Shown: positions 1 to 8,713 of the stretch, piece by piece | Position numbering within the stretch: position 1 is the stretch's first letter | How the letters are laid out: each line of letters opens with the position of its first letter | NCBI RefSeq assembly: GCF_004114915.1 | Contig: NZ_CP022219.1 | Location: forward strand, 3,254,501 to 3,318,500 | DNA length: 64,000 bases | Direction of reading: 5' to 3' | From: Bradyrhizobium guangxiense | GTDB lineage: Bacteria; Pseudomonadota; Alphaproteobacteria; Rhizobiales; Xanthobacteraceae | Program-made: the position numbers and the translations under genes | Notes under the pieces: model-generated | What the model was told of the DNA's origin: nothing | The model's database searches: none | The model's input: only the letters and a program-made list of their open reading frames with translations

Positions 1-222
1 GACGTGACCGAGTCCGAGCGAGGACGCGATCGCCACCGGCGCAAGCAGATGCGCGGCATCGAACAGGCCGATATTGAGCTTGTCGCGAACGTTGGACCAG
101 GAGACCTCGCGCACGAGCTCGACATCGAGCCCTTCGGCGGCGGCAAATCCCTTGTCGACGGCGACGATCAGCGCGGCGGCGTCGACCAGCGGAATGAACC
201 CGATGCGAAGGGTGGCGGTCAT
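1..222 (-). CDS. nasS: NasS-type nitrate/nitrite sensor (partial, N-terminal 74 residues)
   Basis: The reverse strand encodes the N-terminus of an NrtA/CmpA-family solute-binding protein, starting MTATLRIGFIPLVDAAALIV and running off the left edge. There is no signal peptide before the binding fold, which suits the cytosolic sensor NasS better than a periplasmic NrtA. In the NasS-NasT system NasS binds nitrate or nitrite and releases NasT, which then prevents transcription termination in assimilation leaders. The start codon overlaps the nasT stop as ATGA, so the two are translationally coupled. The identity depends on the family resemblance and on the nasT neighbour; a transporter binding protein is the alternative. 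Confidence 0.75.
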   Translation of the reverse strand, partial: MTATLRIGFIPLVDAAALIVAVDKGFAAAEGLDVELVREVSWSNVRDKLNIGLFDAAHLLAPVAIASSLGLGHV

Positions 223-809
223 TTCAGCATCTCCGACGCGGTGATGATCGACTGCGCGATCTCGCCGATTTTCTTCTTCTCGCGCATCGCGGTGGAGCGC
301 AGCAGCACATAGGCCTCGTCCTCGGTCAGGCCCTTCACCCTCATCAGGATTCCCTTGGCGCGTTCAATGACCTTGCGGTCCTCGAGCTGCGACTTGGTCC
401 GCTCGAGTTCCTCCTGGAGCTTGGCGAAGGCGTTGAAGCGGGAGACGCAGAGGTCGAGGATCGGCTTGATGCGCTCCTTCTTCAGCCCGTCGACGATGTA
501 GGCCGACACCCCTGCCTCGACCGAGGCTTGGATCGAGGCGGAATCGCTCTGGTCGACGAACATCGCAATCGGCCGCCTCACGGCGCGGCTGACCTGGAAC
601 ATCGCCTCCAGCACGTCGCGGCTGGGGTTCTCCAGGTCGATCAGGATGATGTCGGGGTCGACCGCATAAATACGGGCCAGCAGGCTCTGCATCTCGCTGA
701 TATGGACGACCTGGGTGAACCCGGCTTCGCGCAATCCCTCCTCCAGGATCGCGGCCCGGATCGGGCTTTCGTCGACGATCACGATTTTGGGCGACTGTTC
801 GGCGCTCAT
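219..809 (-). CDS. nasT: ANTAR-domain antiterminator NasT
   Basis: A 196-residue protein with a receiver-like domain (residues about 7-120, opening KIVIVDESP, with a candidate phosphoacceptor Asp58 in the IIDLE-like strand) and a C-terminal ANTAR RNA-binding helical domain (about 135-196, containing VIERAKGILM and DEAYVLLR). ANTAR proteins bind paired hexaloop hairpins in leader RNAs and prevent termination. NasT normally acts with NasS to control nitrate assimilation genes, and the downstream overlapping gene here is a NasS-type protein. ATG at 809 lies directly before MSAEQSPKIV and gives the standard family length. Confidence 0.88.
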   Translation of the reverse strand: MSAEQSPKIVIVDESPIRAAILEEGLREAGFTQVVHISEMQSLLARIYAVDPDIILIDLENPSRDVLEAMFQVSRAVRRPIAMFVDQSDSASIQASVEAGVSAYIVDGLKKERIKPILDLCVSRFNAFAKLQEELERTKSQLEDRKVIERAKGILMRVKGLTEDEAYVLLRSTAMREKKKIGEIAQSIITASEMLK

Positions 810-920
810 GGCTCACTCACGGCAGGTGATTCATCCATAGCACGCCCGAACGCCCTGCAAAGGGTTGTAATTATGGGCAATTGGGACTAGCTCAGGCCGG
901 TCAATCAGGCAGATTTGGAT

Positions 921-2246
921 ATGGATCAGACGGCTGCGCCCAAGGTCAGCTTCGTGTCACTCGGGTGTCCCAAGGCATTGGTGGATTCCGAGCGCATCAT
1001 CACGCGCCTGCGCGCGGAGGGCTACGAGCTCGCCCGCAAGCATGACGGGGCCGACATTGTCATCGTCAACACCTGCGGCTTCCTCGACAGCGCCAAGCAG
1101 GAATCGCTGTCGGCGATCGGCCAGGCCATGGCCGAGAACGGCAAGGTAATCGTGACCGGCTGTATGGGCGCCGAGCCCGAGCAGATCGAGCAGGCCTATC
1201 CCGGCGTGCTCTCCATCACCGGCCCGCAGCAATATGAGAGCGTGCTCGACGCCGTGCACCGCGCGCTGCCGCCCGCGCACAATCCGCATGTGGACCTGGT
1301 GCCGCCGCACGGCATCAAGCTGACGCCGCGCCACTACGCCTATTTGAAGATCTCCGAGGGCTGCAACAACCGCTGCACCTTCTGCATCATCCCGAAGCTG
1401 CGCGGCGATCTGGTCTCGCGCCCCGCCAATGACGTGCTGCGCGAGGCCGAGCGCCTGGTCGGCGCCGGCGTCAAGGAGCTGTTGGTGATCTCGCAGGACA
1501 CCTCGGCCTATGGCGTCGATCTCAAATATGCCGAGAGCCCGTGGAAGGACCACCAGGTCCGCGCCAAATTCCTCGACCTCGCGCGCGAGCTCGGCGAGCT
1601 GGGAGCCTGGGTCCGGCTGCAATATGTCTATCCCTACCCGCATGTCGACGAGGTCATCGCGCTGATGAACGCGGGCAAGGTGCTGCCCTATCTCGACATC
1701 CCGTTCCAGCATGCGAGCCCCGAGGTGCTGAAGGCGATGAAGCGTCCGGCCGCGCAGGATAAGACGCTGGCGCGCATCAAGCGCTGGCGCGAGGAATGCC
1801 CCGACCTCGCCTTGCGCTCGACCTTCATCGTCGGCTTCCCCGGCGAGACCGATTCAGATTTCGCTTATCTGCTCGACTGGCTGGACGAGGCCGAGATCGA
1901 CCGCGTCGGCTGCTTCAAGTACGAGCCGGTCGCCGGCGCCACCTCGAACGCGATCGAGAACCCTGTGCCCGAAGAGGTCAAGCAGGAGCGCTACAACGCG
2001 CTGATGGCCCGCCAGCAGAAGATCTCCTCGCGCCGGCTCAAGCGCAAGGTCGGCACGCGCCAGCAGATCATCATCGACGAGGTCGGCCCGACCGTCGCCA
2101 AGGGCCGCTCCAAGGCCGATGCGCCGGAGATCGACGGCGCGGTGTATCTGACGAGCCGCCGCCCCTTGCGTGTCGGCGAGATCGTCACCGCCAAGATCGA
2201 GCGCGCCGATGCATACGATCTGCACGGCAGCGTCGCGGGGTTCTAG
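921..2246 (+). CDS. rimO: Ribosomal protein S12 methylthiotransferase RimO
   Basis: Radical-SAM methylthiotransferase that adds a methylthio group to an aspartate of ribosomal protein S12. Counting from ATG 921 (441 residues), the N-terminal UPF0004 cluster cysteines are Cys16 ([10 protein letters not shown]), Cys52 (VNTCGF) and Cys81 (VTGCMGAEP). The radical-SAM motif CxxxCxxC is Cys148, Cys152 and Cys155 (GCNNRCTFC). A TRAM domain ends the protein at DLHGSVAGF. The full length matches the family. An in-frame TTG lies two codons upstream at 915, but the ATG gives the usual MDQ... start. It stands alone, divergent from nasT. Confidence 0.95.
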   Translation: MDQTAAPKVSFVSLGCPKALVDSERIITRLRAEGYELARKHDGADIVIVNTCGFLDSAKQESLSAIGQAMAENGKVIVTGCMGAEPEQIEQAYPGVLSITGPQQYESVLDAVHRALPPAHNPHVDLVPPHGIKLTPRHYAYLKISEGCNNRCTFCIIPKLRGDLVSRPANDVLREAERLVGAGVKELLVISQDTSAYGVDLKYAESPWKDHQVRAKFLDLARELGELGAWVRLQYVYPYPHVDEVIALMNAGKVLPYLDIPFQHASPEVLKAMKRPAAQDKTLARIKRWREECPDLALRSTFIVGFPGETDSDFAYLLDWLDEAEIDRVGCFKYEPVAGATSNAIENPVPEEVKQERYNALMARQQKISSRRLKRKVGTRQQIIIDEVGPTVAKGRSKADAPEIDGAVYLTSRRPLRVGEIVTAKIERADAYDLHGSVAGF

Positions 2247-2319
2247 AGCCGGCCCTGCTGCCGATTGCGAAGACATCTCCGCCGGGGTAAGCCTTCAGCT
2301 TTCCGGCAGGGATATATTC

Positions 2320-2514
2320 ATGCGGACATTTGCTTTTGCAGTTGTCGTCGGTGTGGCCGTTAGCAGCCCGACGTTGGCTCAACAAAAAACGTCGCAGCCA
2401 AAAACAAAGGGCAAGACGTGCACCTACGACCAATGTGTCTCTGTCAACAAGGCCCGTGGCTGGGATAGTGCCGCGGTCAGTCGCTGGTGCAACCCCGGCA
2501 AATGCGACAATTAG
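2320..2514 (+). CDS. Small secreted cysteine-containing protein, function unknown
   Basis: A 64-residue product. Residues 1-20 form a signal peptide (MRTFAFAVVVGVAVSSPTLA, cleavage expected after the final Ala). The mature part is short, basic and carries three cysteines (CTYDQC and RWCNPGKC, the last two bracketing CNPGKC). A purine-rich GGCAGGGAT precedes the ATG. The cysteine-bearing tail with WDSAAVSRWC is reminiscent of small periplasmic proteins common in Bradyrhizobium, but I cannot name a function. It lies 73 bases after rimO on the same strand. Confidence 0.6.
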   Translation: MRTFAFAVVVGVAVSSPTLAQQKTSQPKTKGKTCTYDQCVSVNKARGWDSAAVSRWCNPGKCDN

Positions 2515-2526
2515 GAATACTGGTCG

Positions 2527-3552
2527 CTACGCCAGCCATTTCGGCACCCAGCGCTCCGGGCGCGGGGCGCGGGCAAGATCGGCTTTCGCCTCCGACAGTT
2601 CAGCCGGCTCGCCGTCGATGGTCGGGCGCACATCGTATTCGAAGCTCGGCATGACCCGGCCGTCGGCATAGAGACCGAATTTCATCGCATACCAAAGCCC
2701 GAGCTCCGGCTGCGCACGGCGCATTTCCTCGCGCAGATCGCGTAGCAGGGATTCGATCGAGCCTGCTTCCTCGAACGGCTGCGGCCCGCGCGTCAGCACG
2801 CGGGCCTGGTATTGGGTCCCGACGATCGCGATCTCGAAACGCGTCTTGTCCCAAGCATTCCTGCCCTTGGGCAGATGCGCGGCGAGCCGCCAGCCAAGCT
2901 CGGCCATCAGGCGGTGATTGGCCCAGTAGTCCTCGCGATCCCGGCTCCATTTTTCCACGAAGCCGCGGAAGTCGGGCAGATCCGCCGCGCCATCCTCACA
3001 CGCCGCCTTGTCGCCGACCGGCTGTCCGGCGAGCCATTGCGCCAGCTCGACTGTTTGGGGCTCGACTTCCTGATGCGGTTTCAGATCATTCCAGGCCCGG
3101 TCGAATTGCTGCGATGTCAGCCTCGTCAGCAGCGCGTCGAGAGACGGTGCCAGCAGCTCGTAATCGCCCTCCGATCCCAGTCCGACGATCGGCGGGTTGT
3201 CGCGGTCAAGACCCGCGCCATACCAGCCGCCGACGGCCGAGCCGTCAGGCAGGCGCATGAACAGCGAGAACCGGTCGCGCAAGGAACTGCCGTCGACGAT
3301 CGGCGCTGAATCGGAGAACTGGCCTTGCAGCGAGAAGCAGCCGACGCTGCCCCAGGGGCGCCCCTTGAGCCAGCCGGCGAAATCGACCAATAGCGATGGC
3401 GCCTCGATACCCGGCGGAAATGCACCGCGAATGCTGTCGAGGTCGATTGGGTAAGGCGTGTCGGACAAGGCTGAAGCTGTCTGGTTGGTCCCGTCCCTTT
3501 TGGTCTCAACCGTCCGGCGGCCGGTTCGAACCAAACTATGTCCCTTGATCAC
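2527..3552 (-). CDS. Hypothetical protein with SMI1/KNR4-like features
   Basis: A 341-residue reading frame with coding character over its whole length. The middle part (GLGSEGDYELLAPSLDALLT) resembles the end of SMI1/KNR4 (SUKH) domains, which often serve as toxin immunity proteins, and the C-terminal third (LWYAMKFGLYADGRVMPSFE) resembles immunity-type folds. This is inference from pattern only. The start is uncertain: GTG at 3552 gives the longest form, but the first 28 residues look non-conserved and TTG at 3468 is a reasonable alternative. No recognisable toxin gene is adjacent, so a stand-alone immunity or unrelated role is equally possible. Confidence 0.6.
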   Translation of the reverse strand: MIKGHSLVRTGRRTVETKRDGTNQTASALSDTPYPIDLDSIRGAFPPGIEAPSLLVDFAGWLKGRPWGSVGCFSLQGQFSDSAPIVDGSSLRDRFSLFMRLPDGSAVGGWYGAGLDRDNPPIVGLGSEGDYELLAPSLDALLTRLTSQQFDRAWNDLKPHQEVEPQTVELAQWLAGQPVGDKAACEDGAADLPDFRGFVEKWSRDREDYWANHRLMAELGWRLAAHLPKGRNAWDKTRFEIAIVGTQYQARVLTRGPQPFEEAGSIESLLRDLREEMRRAQPELGLWYAMKFGLYADGRVMPSFEYDVRPTIDGEPAELSEAKADLARAPRPERWVPKWLA

Positions 3553-3832
3553 AAACGCGCTAGAGGCTCAATGGTTTCTGCGCTGCATTCGGCGAAATAC
3601 AATCACAAGGTTGGTATCGGCTCAGCGCTGGGCGCAATCGGCACGATAGGCCGAAGGCGCGGAGCGCGACATCGCGGCGGCCAAGGCGATCACTGCCGGC
3701 ATCGCCGATAGCGTCGCGCATCATCGCGTTCAGTAGGCCCTCGGCCGCAATGTGACACTATAATGCATTCACGCAGAGGTCACGGACTCGGCCTAACTCT
3801 GCCCGCGCTTTCAACGCGAGCGAGGAACGAGG

Positions 3833-4474
3833 ATGAGCCGCCTCTCGGACATGCTGCGCACGCAGCGCTTCGACGATTACCGCTTCTACCACCAGAGCAC
3901 CGTCAACCAGACGCTGCACCTGATCAGTGCTGTGATCTTCCTCGGCTGCTACGCTCTGCTGTTCAAGGACCCCGCCATCGCCGGCATCGTCGGCTGGCTC
4001 GCGATGCTGACGCGGCAGACCGGGCATTTCTTCTTCGAGCCGAACGGCTATGACGCCGTCAACGACGTCAGCAACGAACACAAGGAAGCGATCAAGGTCG
4101 GCTACAACCAGACCCGCAAGATCATCCTGCTGCTGGTCTGGGGCAGCGCGCCGCTTGCGCTGTATGCCTTTCCGACGCTGTTCGGGCTGTTCGATGCGCC
4201 AGCTGACCGCCTCGATTTCGTCCGGCATGTCGGCACGCTCTGGCTCGCCATCGGTGTCGGCGGCGGACTTGCGCGCATGCTGCAGCTGTTCGCGACGCGC
4301 GATGTCACGATGGGCCTCGTCTGGGTGTTCAAGGTGCTGACCGATCCCTTCCACAACATCGCGCTGTACTGGAATTCGCCGCTCAAGCTGCTGCGCGGTG
4401 AGGTGATCGACACCGCTATCGCGGACGCTGATTGGGGCGATGAAGAGGCCGAGGAAGCCGCGCACCCGACGTGA
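3833..4474 (+). CDS. Integral membrane protein, Mpo1/DUF962-like
   Basis: A 213-residue protein with about four hydrophobic segments (near residues 28-45, 50-62, 92-112 and 132-150). The motifs HQSTVNQTLHLISAV and QTGHFFFEPNG resemble the conserved His-containing N-terminus and the GHxxFE signature of the Mpo1/YGL010w family, where the histidines bind iron in 2-hydroxy fatty acid alpha-oxidation. This assignment is an inference. The acidic tail (DADWGDEEAEE) is cytoplasmic-looking. It is monocistronic, between a convergent-side gap and the argD leader. Confidence 0.6.
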   Translation: MSRLSDMLRTQRFDDYRFYHQSTVNQTLHLISAVIFLGCYALLFKDPAIAGIVGWLAMLTRQTGHFFFEPNGYDAVNDVSNEHKEAIKVGYNQTRKIILLLVWGSAPLALYAFPTLFGLFDAPADRLDFVRHVGTLWLAIGVGGGLARMLQLFATRDVTMGLVWVFKVLTDPFHNIALYWNSPLKLLRGEVIDTAIADADWGDEEAEEAAHPT

Positions 4475-4529
4475 CCGACGCACGCTCGGCGAGCATCTTG
4501 CAAAATGCCTGCTTGTTGCAAAAGCCCGC

Positions 4530-4535
4530 TTGACA
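4530..4535 (+). promoter_or_regulatory. Candidate -35 box of the argD leader transcript
   Basis: A perfect TTGACA lies 32 bases before the leader peptide start. A 17-base spacer leads to GTACGG around 4553, which is a poor -10 match, so the box is only suggestive. Its position fits transcription through the leader peptide and attenuator. Confidence 0.4.
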
Positions 4536-4567
4536 AGTCCTGCTATTCGGCTGTACGGACGCGCCCC

Positions 4568-4660
4568 ATGATCAACGCCCGGACCAACCAGCGCACCAAC
4601 ATGCACCGCCGTCGCTCCCGCGACGACGAGAGGGTGCGCCATGTCCGAGGACGCCGCTGA
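4568..4660 (+). CDS. Arginine-rich leader peptide of argD (30 residues)
   Basis: A 30-codon frame, ATG to TGA, with 11 arginine codons. A run of CGC CGT CGC at 4607-4615 is followed by a further CGC at 4619, and AGG, CGC, CGA, CGC, CGC follow. It ends 28 bases before an intrinsic-terminator hairpin and 101 bases before argD, whose pathway makes arginine. The layout is that of a ribosome-mediated attenuator: scarce charged tRNA-Arg would stall translation in the leader. No peptide function is implied. The peptide is too short to be judged by coding statistics; support is the Arg density, the position and the matching RNA segments. Confidence 0.7.
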   Translation: MINARTNQRTNMHRRRSRDDERVRHVRGRR

Positions 4661-4688
4661 ACCACTGAATTCAGCTGAAGTTTTCGAG

Positions 4689-4726
4689 AAGGCCGCACCC
4701 GCAAGGTGCGGCCTTTCTGCTTTTTG
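4689..4726 (+). terminator. Attenuator: intrinsic terminator with competing upstream segments
   Basis: AAGGCCGCACC (4689-4699) pairs perfectly with GGTGCGGCCTT (4705-4715) around a CGCAA loop, followed by TTTCTGCTTTTT. Inside the leader peptide frame, GGTGCGC (4633-4639) is complementary to CGCACC of the terminator's left arm (antiterminator). It is also perfectly complementary to GCGCACC (4591-4597), which gives the 1:2, 2:3, 3:4 exclusion logic of amino-acid attenuators. A ribosome stalled on the Arg run at 4607-4615 would mask segment 1 and free segment 2. Confidence 0.75.
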
Positions 4727-4761
4727 CGCCCCTTTTCCACCCGCCTCCAGAGGAGTTCGAC

Positions 4762-5952
4762 ATGACCACGCATCCGTATGACGCGCTGATGGACATCACC
4801 GCACGGCCGAAGGCCGTGTTCGTCCGCGGCGCCGGCTCCTACCTCTGGGACGACAGCCGCAAGCGCTATCTGGATTTCGTGCAGGGCTGGGCCGTGAACT
4901 GCCTCGGCCACTCCTCGCCCGCGATCGCCGATGCGCTCGCCGCACAGGCCAAGCGGCTATTGACGCCGAGCCCGGCCTTCTACAACGAGCCGAGCCTGAA
5001 GCTGGCGCAGGCGCTGGTCGAGAACAGCGCGTTCGACCAGGTCTTTTTCGCCAATTCAGGCGCGGAAGCCAATGAGGGGGCGATCAAGCTCGCGCGAAAA
5101 TATGGCAGCCTGCACAAAGGCGGCGCGTTCGAGATCATCAGCTTCGAAGGCGGCTTCCACGGCCGGACCCTGGCGACGATGTCGGCCTCGGGCAAGAAGG
5201 CATTCGAGCCGCTGTTCGAGCCGAAGGTCGCGGGCTTCAAGAAAGCGAAGTTGAACGACATCGCCTCGGTCGAAAAGCTGATCAACGCTAACACCGTCGC
5301 TGTGATGCTGGAGCCGATCCAGGGTGAATCCGGCGTATGGCCTGCGACCGATCAGTTTCTGCAGGAGCTTCGCGCGCTGACCGAGGCACACGGCCTGCTG
5401 CTCATTTTCGACGAGATCCAGACCGGCATGGGCCGGACCGGAAAGCTCTTCCACTACGAGCACGCCGGCATCGCCCCCGACATCATGACGCTCGGCAAGG
5501 GCATCGGCGGCGGCGTGCCGCTCGCAGCGCTGCTCGCGACCGAACGCGCCTCCTGCTTCGAGCACGGCGACCAGGGCGGCACGTTCAACGGCAATCCGAT
5601 CATGTGCGCGGCGGGGCTTGCGGTGCTCGAACAGGTCAGCGTGCCCGACTTCCTCAAACAGGTCACCGAGACCGGCCTCCTGCTCGAAAGCGAGCTGCAG
5701 AAGGTCTCGGCCCGGCATGGGCTCGGCGGCGTGCGGGGACGCGGCCTGTTGCTCGCACTCGACCTCAAGCTGCCGATCGCGCTGGGCATCGTCGCGCAGG
5801 CGTTCGAAGCCGGTGTGCTGCTGAACGCCCCGCAGGTCGACACCTTGCGCTTCATACCGGCGCTGAACGTCACGAAGGCAGAGATCGCCGAGATGATCGA
5901 ATGTCTCGACGCGATCTTGACGAAAGCTGGGGCGGCACGGCGCGTCGCGTAG
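4762..5952 (+). CDS. argD: Acetylornithine aminotransferase
   Basis: A 396-residue class-III PLP-dependent aminotransferase. Signatures are [15 protein letters not shown] and [23 protein letters not shown] (phosphate contact), [12 protein letters not shown], and [11 protein letters not shown] with the PLP lysine at Lys246. ArgD converts N-acetylglutamate semialdehyde to N-acetylornithine in arginine synthesis and often also serves in lysine synthesis. GAGGAG before the ATG is a good ribosome site. The Arg-rich leader and attenuator directly upstream support an arginine role over other class-III transaminases. It is followed by a palindromic repeat and a convergent gene, so it is a single-gene unit. 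Confidence 0.88.
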   Translation: MTTHPYDALMDITARPKAVFVRGAGSYLWDDSRKRYLDFVQGWAVNCLGHSSPAIADALAAQAKRLLTPSPAFYNEPSLKLAQALVENSAFDQVFFANSGAEANEGAIKLARKYGSLHKGGAFEIISFEGGFHGRTLATMSASGKKAFEPLFEPKVAGFKKAKLNDIASVEKLINANTVAVMLEPIQGESGVWPATDQFLQELRALTEAHGLLLIFDEIQTGMGRTGKLFHYEHAGIAPDIMTLGKGIGGGVPLAALLATERASCFEHGDQGGTFNGNPIMCAAGLAVLEQVSVPDFLKQVTETGLLLESELQKVSARHGLGGVRGRGLLLALDLKLPIALGIVAQAFEAGVLLNAPQVDTLRFIPALNVTKAEIAEMIECLDAILTKAGAARRVA

Positions 5953-5969
5953 GACGTATCCGCACGTTC

Positions 5970-6070
5970 GTCATTCCGGGGCGATGCGCAGCATCGAACT
6001 ATGGTGCGCAATTGCGCACCTGAGAATCTCGAGATTCCGGGTTCGGCTCGTCGAGCCACCCCGGAATGAC
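5970..6070. repeat. Palindromic intergenic repeat (GTCATTCCGGGG type)
   Basis: A roughly 100-base imperfect palindrome bounded by GTCATTCCGGGGCGATGCG on the left and CCACCCCGGAATGAC on the right, with an inner GGTGCGCAATTGCGCACC palindrome. It fills the gap between the convergent argD and quinone oxidoreductase genes. Elements of this shape are widespread in Bradyrhizobium intergenic space and may act as transcription terminators or mRNA-stabilising hairpins; that role is inferred. Confidence 0.75.
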
Positions 6071-6076
6071 AGCCAC

Positions 6077-7051
6077 TCACGGCTTCAAGATCGACGCGCC
6101 GGTGGTCTTGCGGCTTTCGAGGTCGATATGGGCCTTTGCGGCGTCCTTGAGCGCGTAGGCGTGGTTGATCGGCACGTGCAGCTTGCCGTTGATGACGGCT
6201 GCGAACAGCGTGTCGGCGCCTTCCAGCAGCTCCTTGCGCGTGCCGATGTAGTCGTTGAGCTTCGGCCGCGTCGCGAACAGCGAGCCGTGATTGTTGAGCT
6301 CGGCGATCGAGAACGGGGGCACCGGGCCCGAGGCGTTGCCGAACGAGACGAACATGCCGCGCGGCTTCAGGCAGGACAGCGAGCCCGGGAACGTCGCCTT
6401 GCCGACGCCGTCATAGACGACATCGCAGCCTTCGTTGCGGCTGATCTGCTTGACGCGCGCGACGAAGTCCTCCTCGTTGTAGAGGATGACGTGGTCGCAG
6501 CCATTGGCCTCGGCGAGCTCGGCCTTCTCGCGCGAGCCGACCGTGCCGATGACGTGCGCCCCGAGCGCCCTCGCCCATTGGCAGGCGAGCAGGCCGATGC
6601 CGCCGGCGGCGGCATGAATCAGCACGCGGTGATGCGGCTCGACCTTGAAGGGCTTGTGCAGGAGATACCAGACAGTCAGCCCCTTCAGCATCAGCACGGC
6701 ACCCTGCTCGTGGGTGATGTGGTCGGGCAGCTTGACCAGCTTCTCCCAGGGGATGTTGCGCTCGCCGGTATACGCACCGAGATTGTGGTAGTAGGCGACG
6801 CGGTCGCCGGGATGGAAATTCGTCACGCCGGGCCCGACCGCCATGACCTCGCCCGAGGCCTCGTTGCCGGCAATGAAGGGCAGCCCCGGCGCCTTGTAGA
6901 GACCGGTGCGGTAATAGACGTCGATGAAGTTCAGGCCGACCGCATGCTGACGAATGCGCACCTCGCCGGGACCGGGTGCCGGCACCTCGACACTCTCATA
7001 GACCAGGGCCTCGGGGCCTCCGACCTTGTGCACACGGACCGCTTTGGTCAT
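6077..7051 (-). CDS. Zinc-independent quinone oxidoreductase (NADPH)
   Basis: A 324-residue medium-chain dehydrogenase of the quinone oxidoreductase branch. The sequence opens MTKAVRVHKVGGPEAL. A GroES-like domain carries GLNFIDVYYRTGLY and AGNEASGEV, followed by the Rossmann motif AAAGGIGLLACQWARALGA and VGSREKAELA for NADPH binding. The catalytic-zinc cysteines are absent, as expected for this branch. The start at 7051 matches family length; the frame remains open further upstream but without family-like sequence. It likely reduces quinones or enones in the cytoplasm. Single gene, convergent with argD. Confidence 0.88.
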   Translation of the reverse strand: MTKAVRVHKVGGPEALVYESVEVPAPGPGEVRIRQHAVGLNFIDVYYRTGLYKAPGLPFIAGNEASGEVMAVGPGVTNFHPGDRVAYYHNLGAYTGERNIPWEKLVKLPDHITHEQGAVLMLKGLTVWYLLHKPFKVEPHHRVLIHAAAGGIGLLACQWARALGAHVIGTVGSREKAELAEANGCDHVILYNEEDFVARVKQISRNEGCDVVYDGVGKATFPGSLSCLKPRGMFVSFGNASGPVPPFSIAELNNHGSLFATRPKLNDYIGTRKELLEGADTLFAAVINGKLHVPINHAYALKDAAKAHIDLESRKTTGASILKP

Positions 7052-7128
7052 CACCTGGCCTCCTCTTCTCCCGGGCTTGAGCGAAAGACATCGCGCCCGC
7101 CTTGTCAACTTGACGCTCGCCGCAGCCG

Positions 7129-7863
7129 CTAGGCGGCGGGCTTGCCGGTTTTCCTGCGGTTGCGCTTCGCCAGCACATTGAAGAATTCGACCGCCGCGGA
7201 GAACGCAATTGCGAAATAGATATAGCCGCGGGGAATGTGGAATTGGAATCCGTCCGCGACCAGCGCGACCCCGATCAGCACCAGGAAGGCCAGCGCCAGC
7301 ATCTTCGTCGTCGGATGCTCCGCGACGAAGCGCGACACCGGCCCTGCCGAAATGTACATGATCAGGCATGCGATCACGACCGCCGCGACCATGATCTCGA
7401 TGTCCTGCGCCATGCCGATCGCGGTGATGATCGAATCCAGCGAGAACACGATGTCGATGATCACGATCTGGACGATCACCCAGAAGAAGGCGCTACGGCC
7501 GGAGCTCGCCTCGCCCTCGCCGTCCTCGGCTTCGACCTCGCCGTGAATCTCATGCGTCGCCTTGGCGATCAGGAACAGGCCGCCACCGATCAGGATAAGG
7601 TCGCGCCAGGAGAAGTCGTAGCCCTTGACGGCGAACACCGGCGCGGTCAGGCCGATCAGCCAGACCAGGAGGCTGAGCAGGATGATGCGGAACACCAGCG
7701 CCAGCGCGAGGCCGATCTGGCGGGCGCGATGCGCCTGCCGCGCCGGGATGCGCGAGACGATCACCGACAGGAAGATGACGTTGTCGATGCCGAGCACGAT
7801 CTCGAGCGACGTCAAGGTGAGCAGCGCCGCCCAGGCTTCGGGGCTGGTCAGCAGGTGCATCAT
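7129..7863 (-). CDS. TerC-family integral membrane protein
   Basis: A 244-residue polytopic protein with seven predicted membrane segments. It has the TerC signatures SLEIVLGIDNVIFLSV and DIVFSLDSIITAIG, whose buried acidic residues are typical of the family and are linked to metal-ion handling. The cytoplasmic loop is acidic (EVEAEDGEGEASS). The start ATGATG at 7863 overlaps the stop of the phosphatidylcholine synthase gene as ATGA, so the two form a translationally coupled pair. Members of this family have been tied to tellurite resistance and to metalation of exoenzymes; the substrate here is unknown. Confidence 0.9.
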   Translation of the reverse strand: MMHLLTSPEAWAALLTLTSLEIVLGIDNVIFLSVIVSRIPARQAHRARQIGLALALVFRIILLSLLVWLIGLTAPVFAVKGYDFSWRDLILIGGGLFLIAKATHEIHGEVEAEDGEGEASSGRSAFFWVIVQIVIIDIVFSLDSIITAIGMAQDIEIMVAAVVIACLIMYISAGPVSRFVAEHPTTKMLALAFLVLIGVALVADGFQFHIPRGYIYFAIAFSAAVEFFNVLAKRNRRKTGKPAA

Positions 7864-8585
7864 GCGAACGATCTTGCCAGGCGGATCAAGGCGTCGCTGA
7901 AGCTGATCCAGAGCGCGATGGCGCAGAGCACGATGGTGACGGAGGTGCCGACGTGGAAGTCCATCTCCAGCACGTAGAGGCCGAGCACCGCCCAGAGCGC
8001 GATCAGCGACATCGTCAGCCAGCGCAGCCGCACGACGCGGACCGGATGCAGCACGTGGAACGGCACGAAGGTCAGCACCACGAGCGCGGCCACCAGCAGC
8101 GTCGACCACAGCGGCGGCCAATGCAGCAGGAACAGGTAGAACGCCGCCGCATTCCACAGCGCCGGGAAGCCGCGGAAATGATTGTCGTCCGCCTTCATGC
8201 GCAGATCGGCGAAATATAATGCGCTGGTGACGATGATGGCGACGCCGAGCAAGGGAGCTGCGACGGGCAGCAACAGCCCGCTGGCCACGATCGCGTAGGC
8301 CGGCACGAAGACATAGGTGACGAAGTCGACCACGAGATCGAGCACGTCGCCCGACCAGTTCGGCTGCACGTTCTTGACGTCGAGCCGGCGCGCGATCGGA
8401 CCGTCGATCGCGTCGATGATCAGGGCGACGCCCAGCCATTGAAACATCGCCGCCCAGTGCTCGCGGACGGCTTCAAGCATCGCCAGCAGCGCGATCGCCG
8501 CGCCGAACGCGGTGAAGATGTGCACCGAGAAGGCCGCGGCGCGGATCACGGGCGTGGGCTTCAGGGAATCCTCTTGGCTATCCAT
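7860..8585 (-). CDS. pcs: Phosphatidylcholine synthase
   Basis: A CDP-alcohol phosphatidyltransferase of about 241 residues. It condenses CDP-diacylglycerol with choline to phosphatidylcholine, a pathway known from rhizobia and other symbiont or pathogen bacteria. The catalytic signature is DGPIARRLDVKN...GDVLDLVVD, a family variant of DGx2ARx8Gx3Dx3D. About eight membrane segments follow. I chose ATG 8585 (MDSQEDSLKPTPV) over a longer frame from 8645 because it matches the usual start of rhizobial Pcs. It is translationally coupled to the terC-like gene downstream. Confidence 0.88.
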   Translation of the reverse strand: MDSQEDSLKPTPVIRAAAFSVHIFTAFGAAIALLAMLEAVREHWAAMFQWLGVALIIDAIDGPIARRLDVKNVQPNWSGDVLDLVVDFVTYVFVPAYAIVASGLLLPVAAPLLGVAIIVTSALYFADLRMKADDNHFRGFPALWNAAAFYLFLLHWPPLWSTLLVAALVVLTFVPFHVLHPVRVVRLRWLTMSLIALWAVLGLYVLEMDFHVGTSVTIVLCAIALWISFSDALIRLARSFA

Positions 8586-8713
8586 GGCTTCTGCTATCAG
8601 AACGAGGCCGATTTGCACATCCGCCATGGCGTCGCCCGGCCGCACAATTCGTCGAAAAACCGGGCAAAATCAGCGGACTTGAATTTGCCGCCGAGCGTGT
8701 CATTTGTCGTTCC

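Noticed and set aside
3553..3832. Possible gene remnant between the SMI1-like gene and the Mpo1-like gene
   Set aside because: Some frame-like stretches occur (AAAKAITAGIADSV), but no start, length or match supports a gene.
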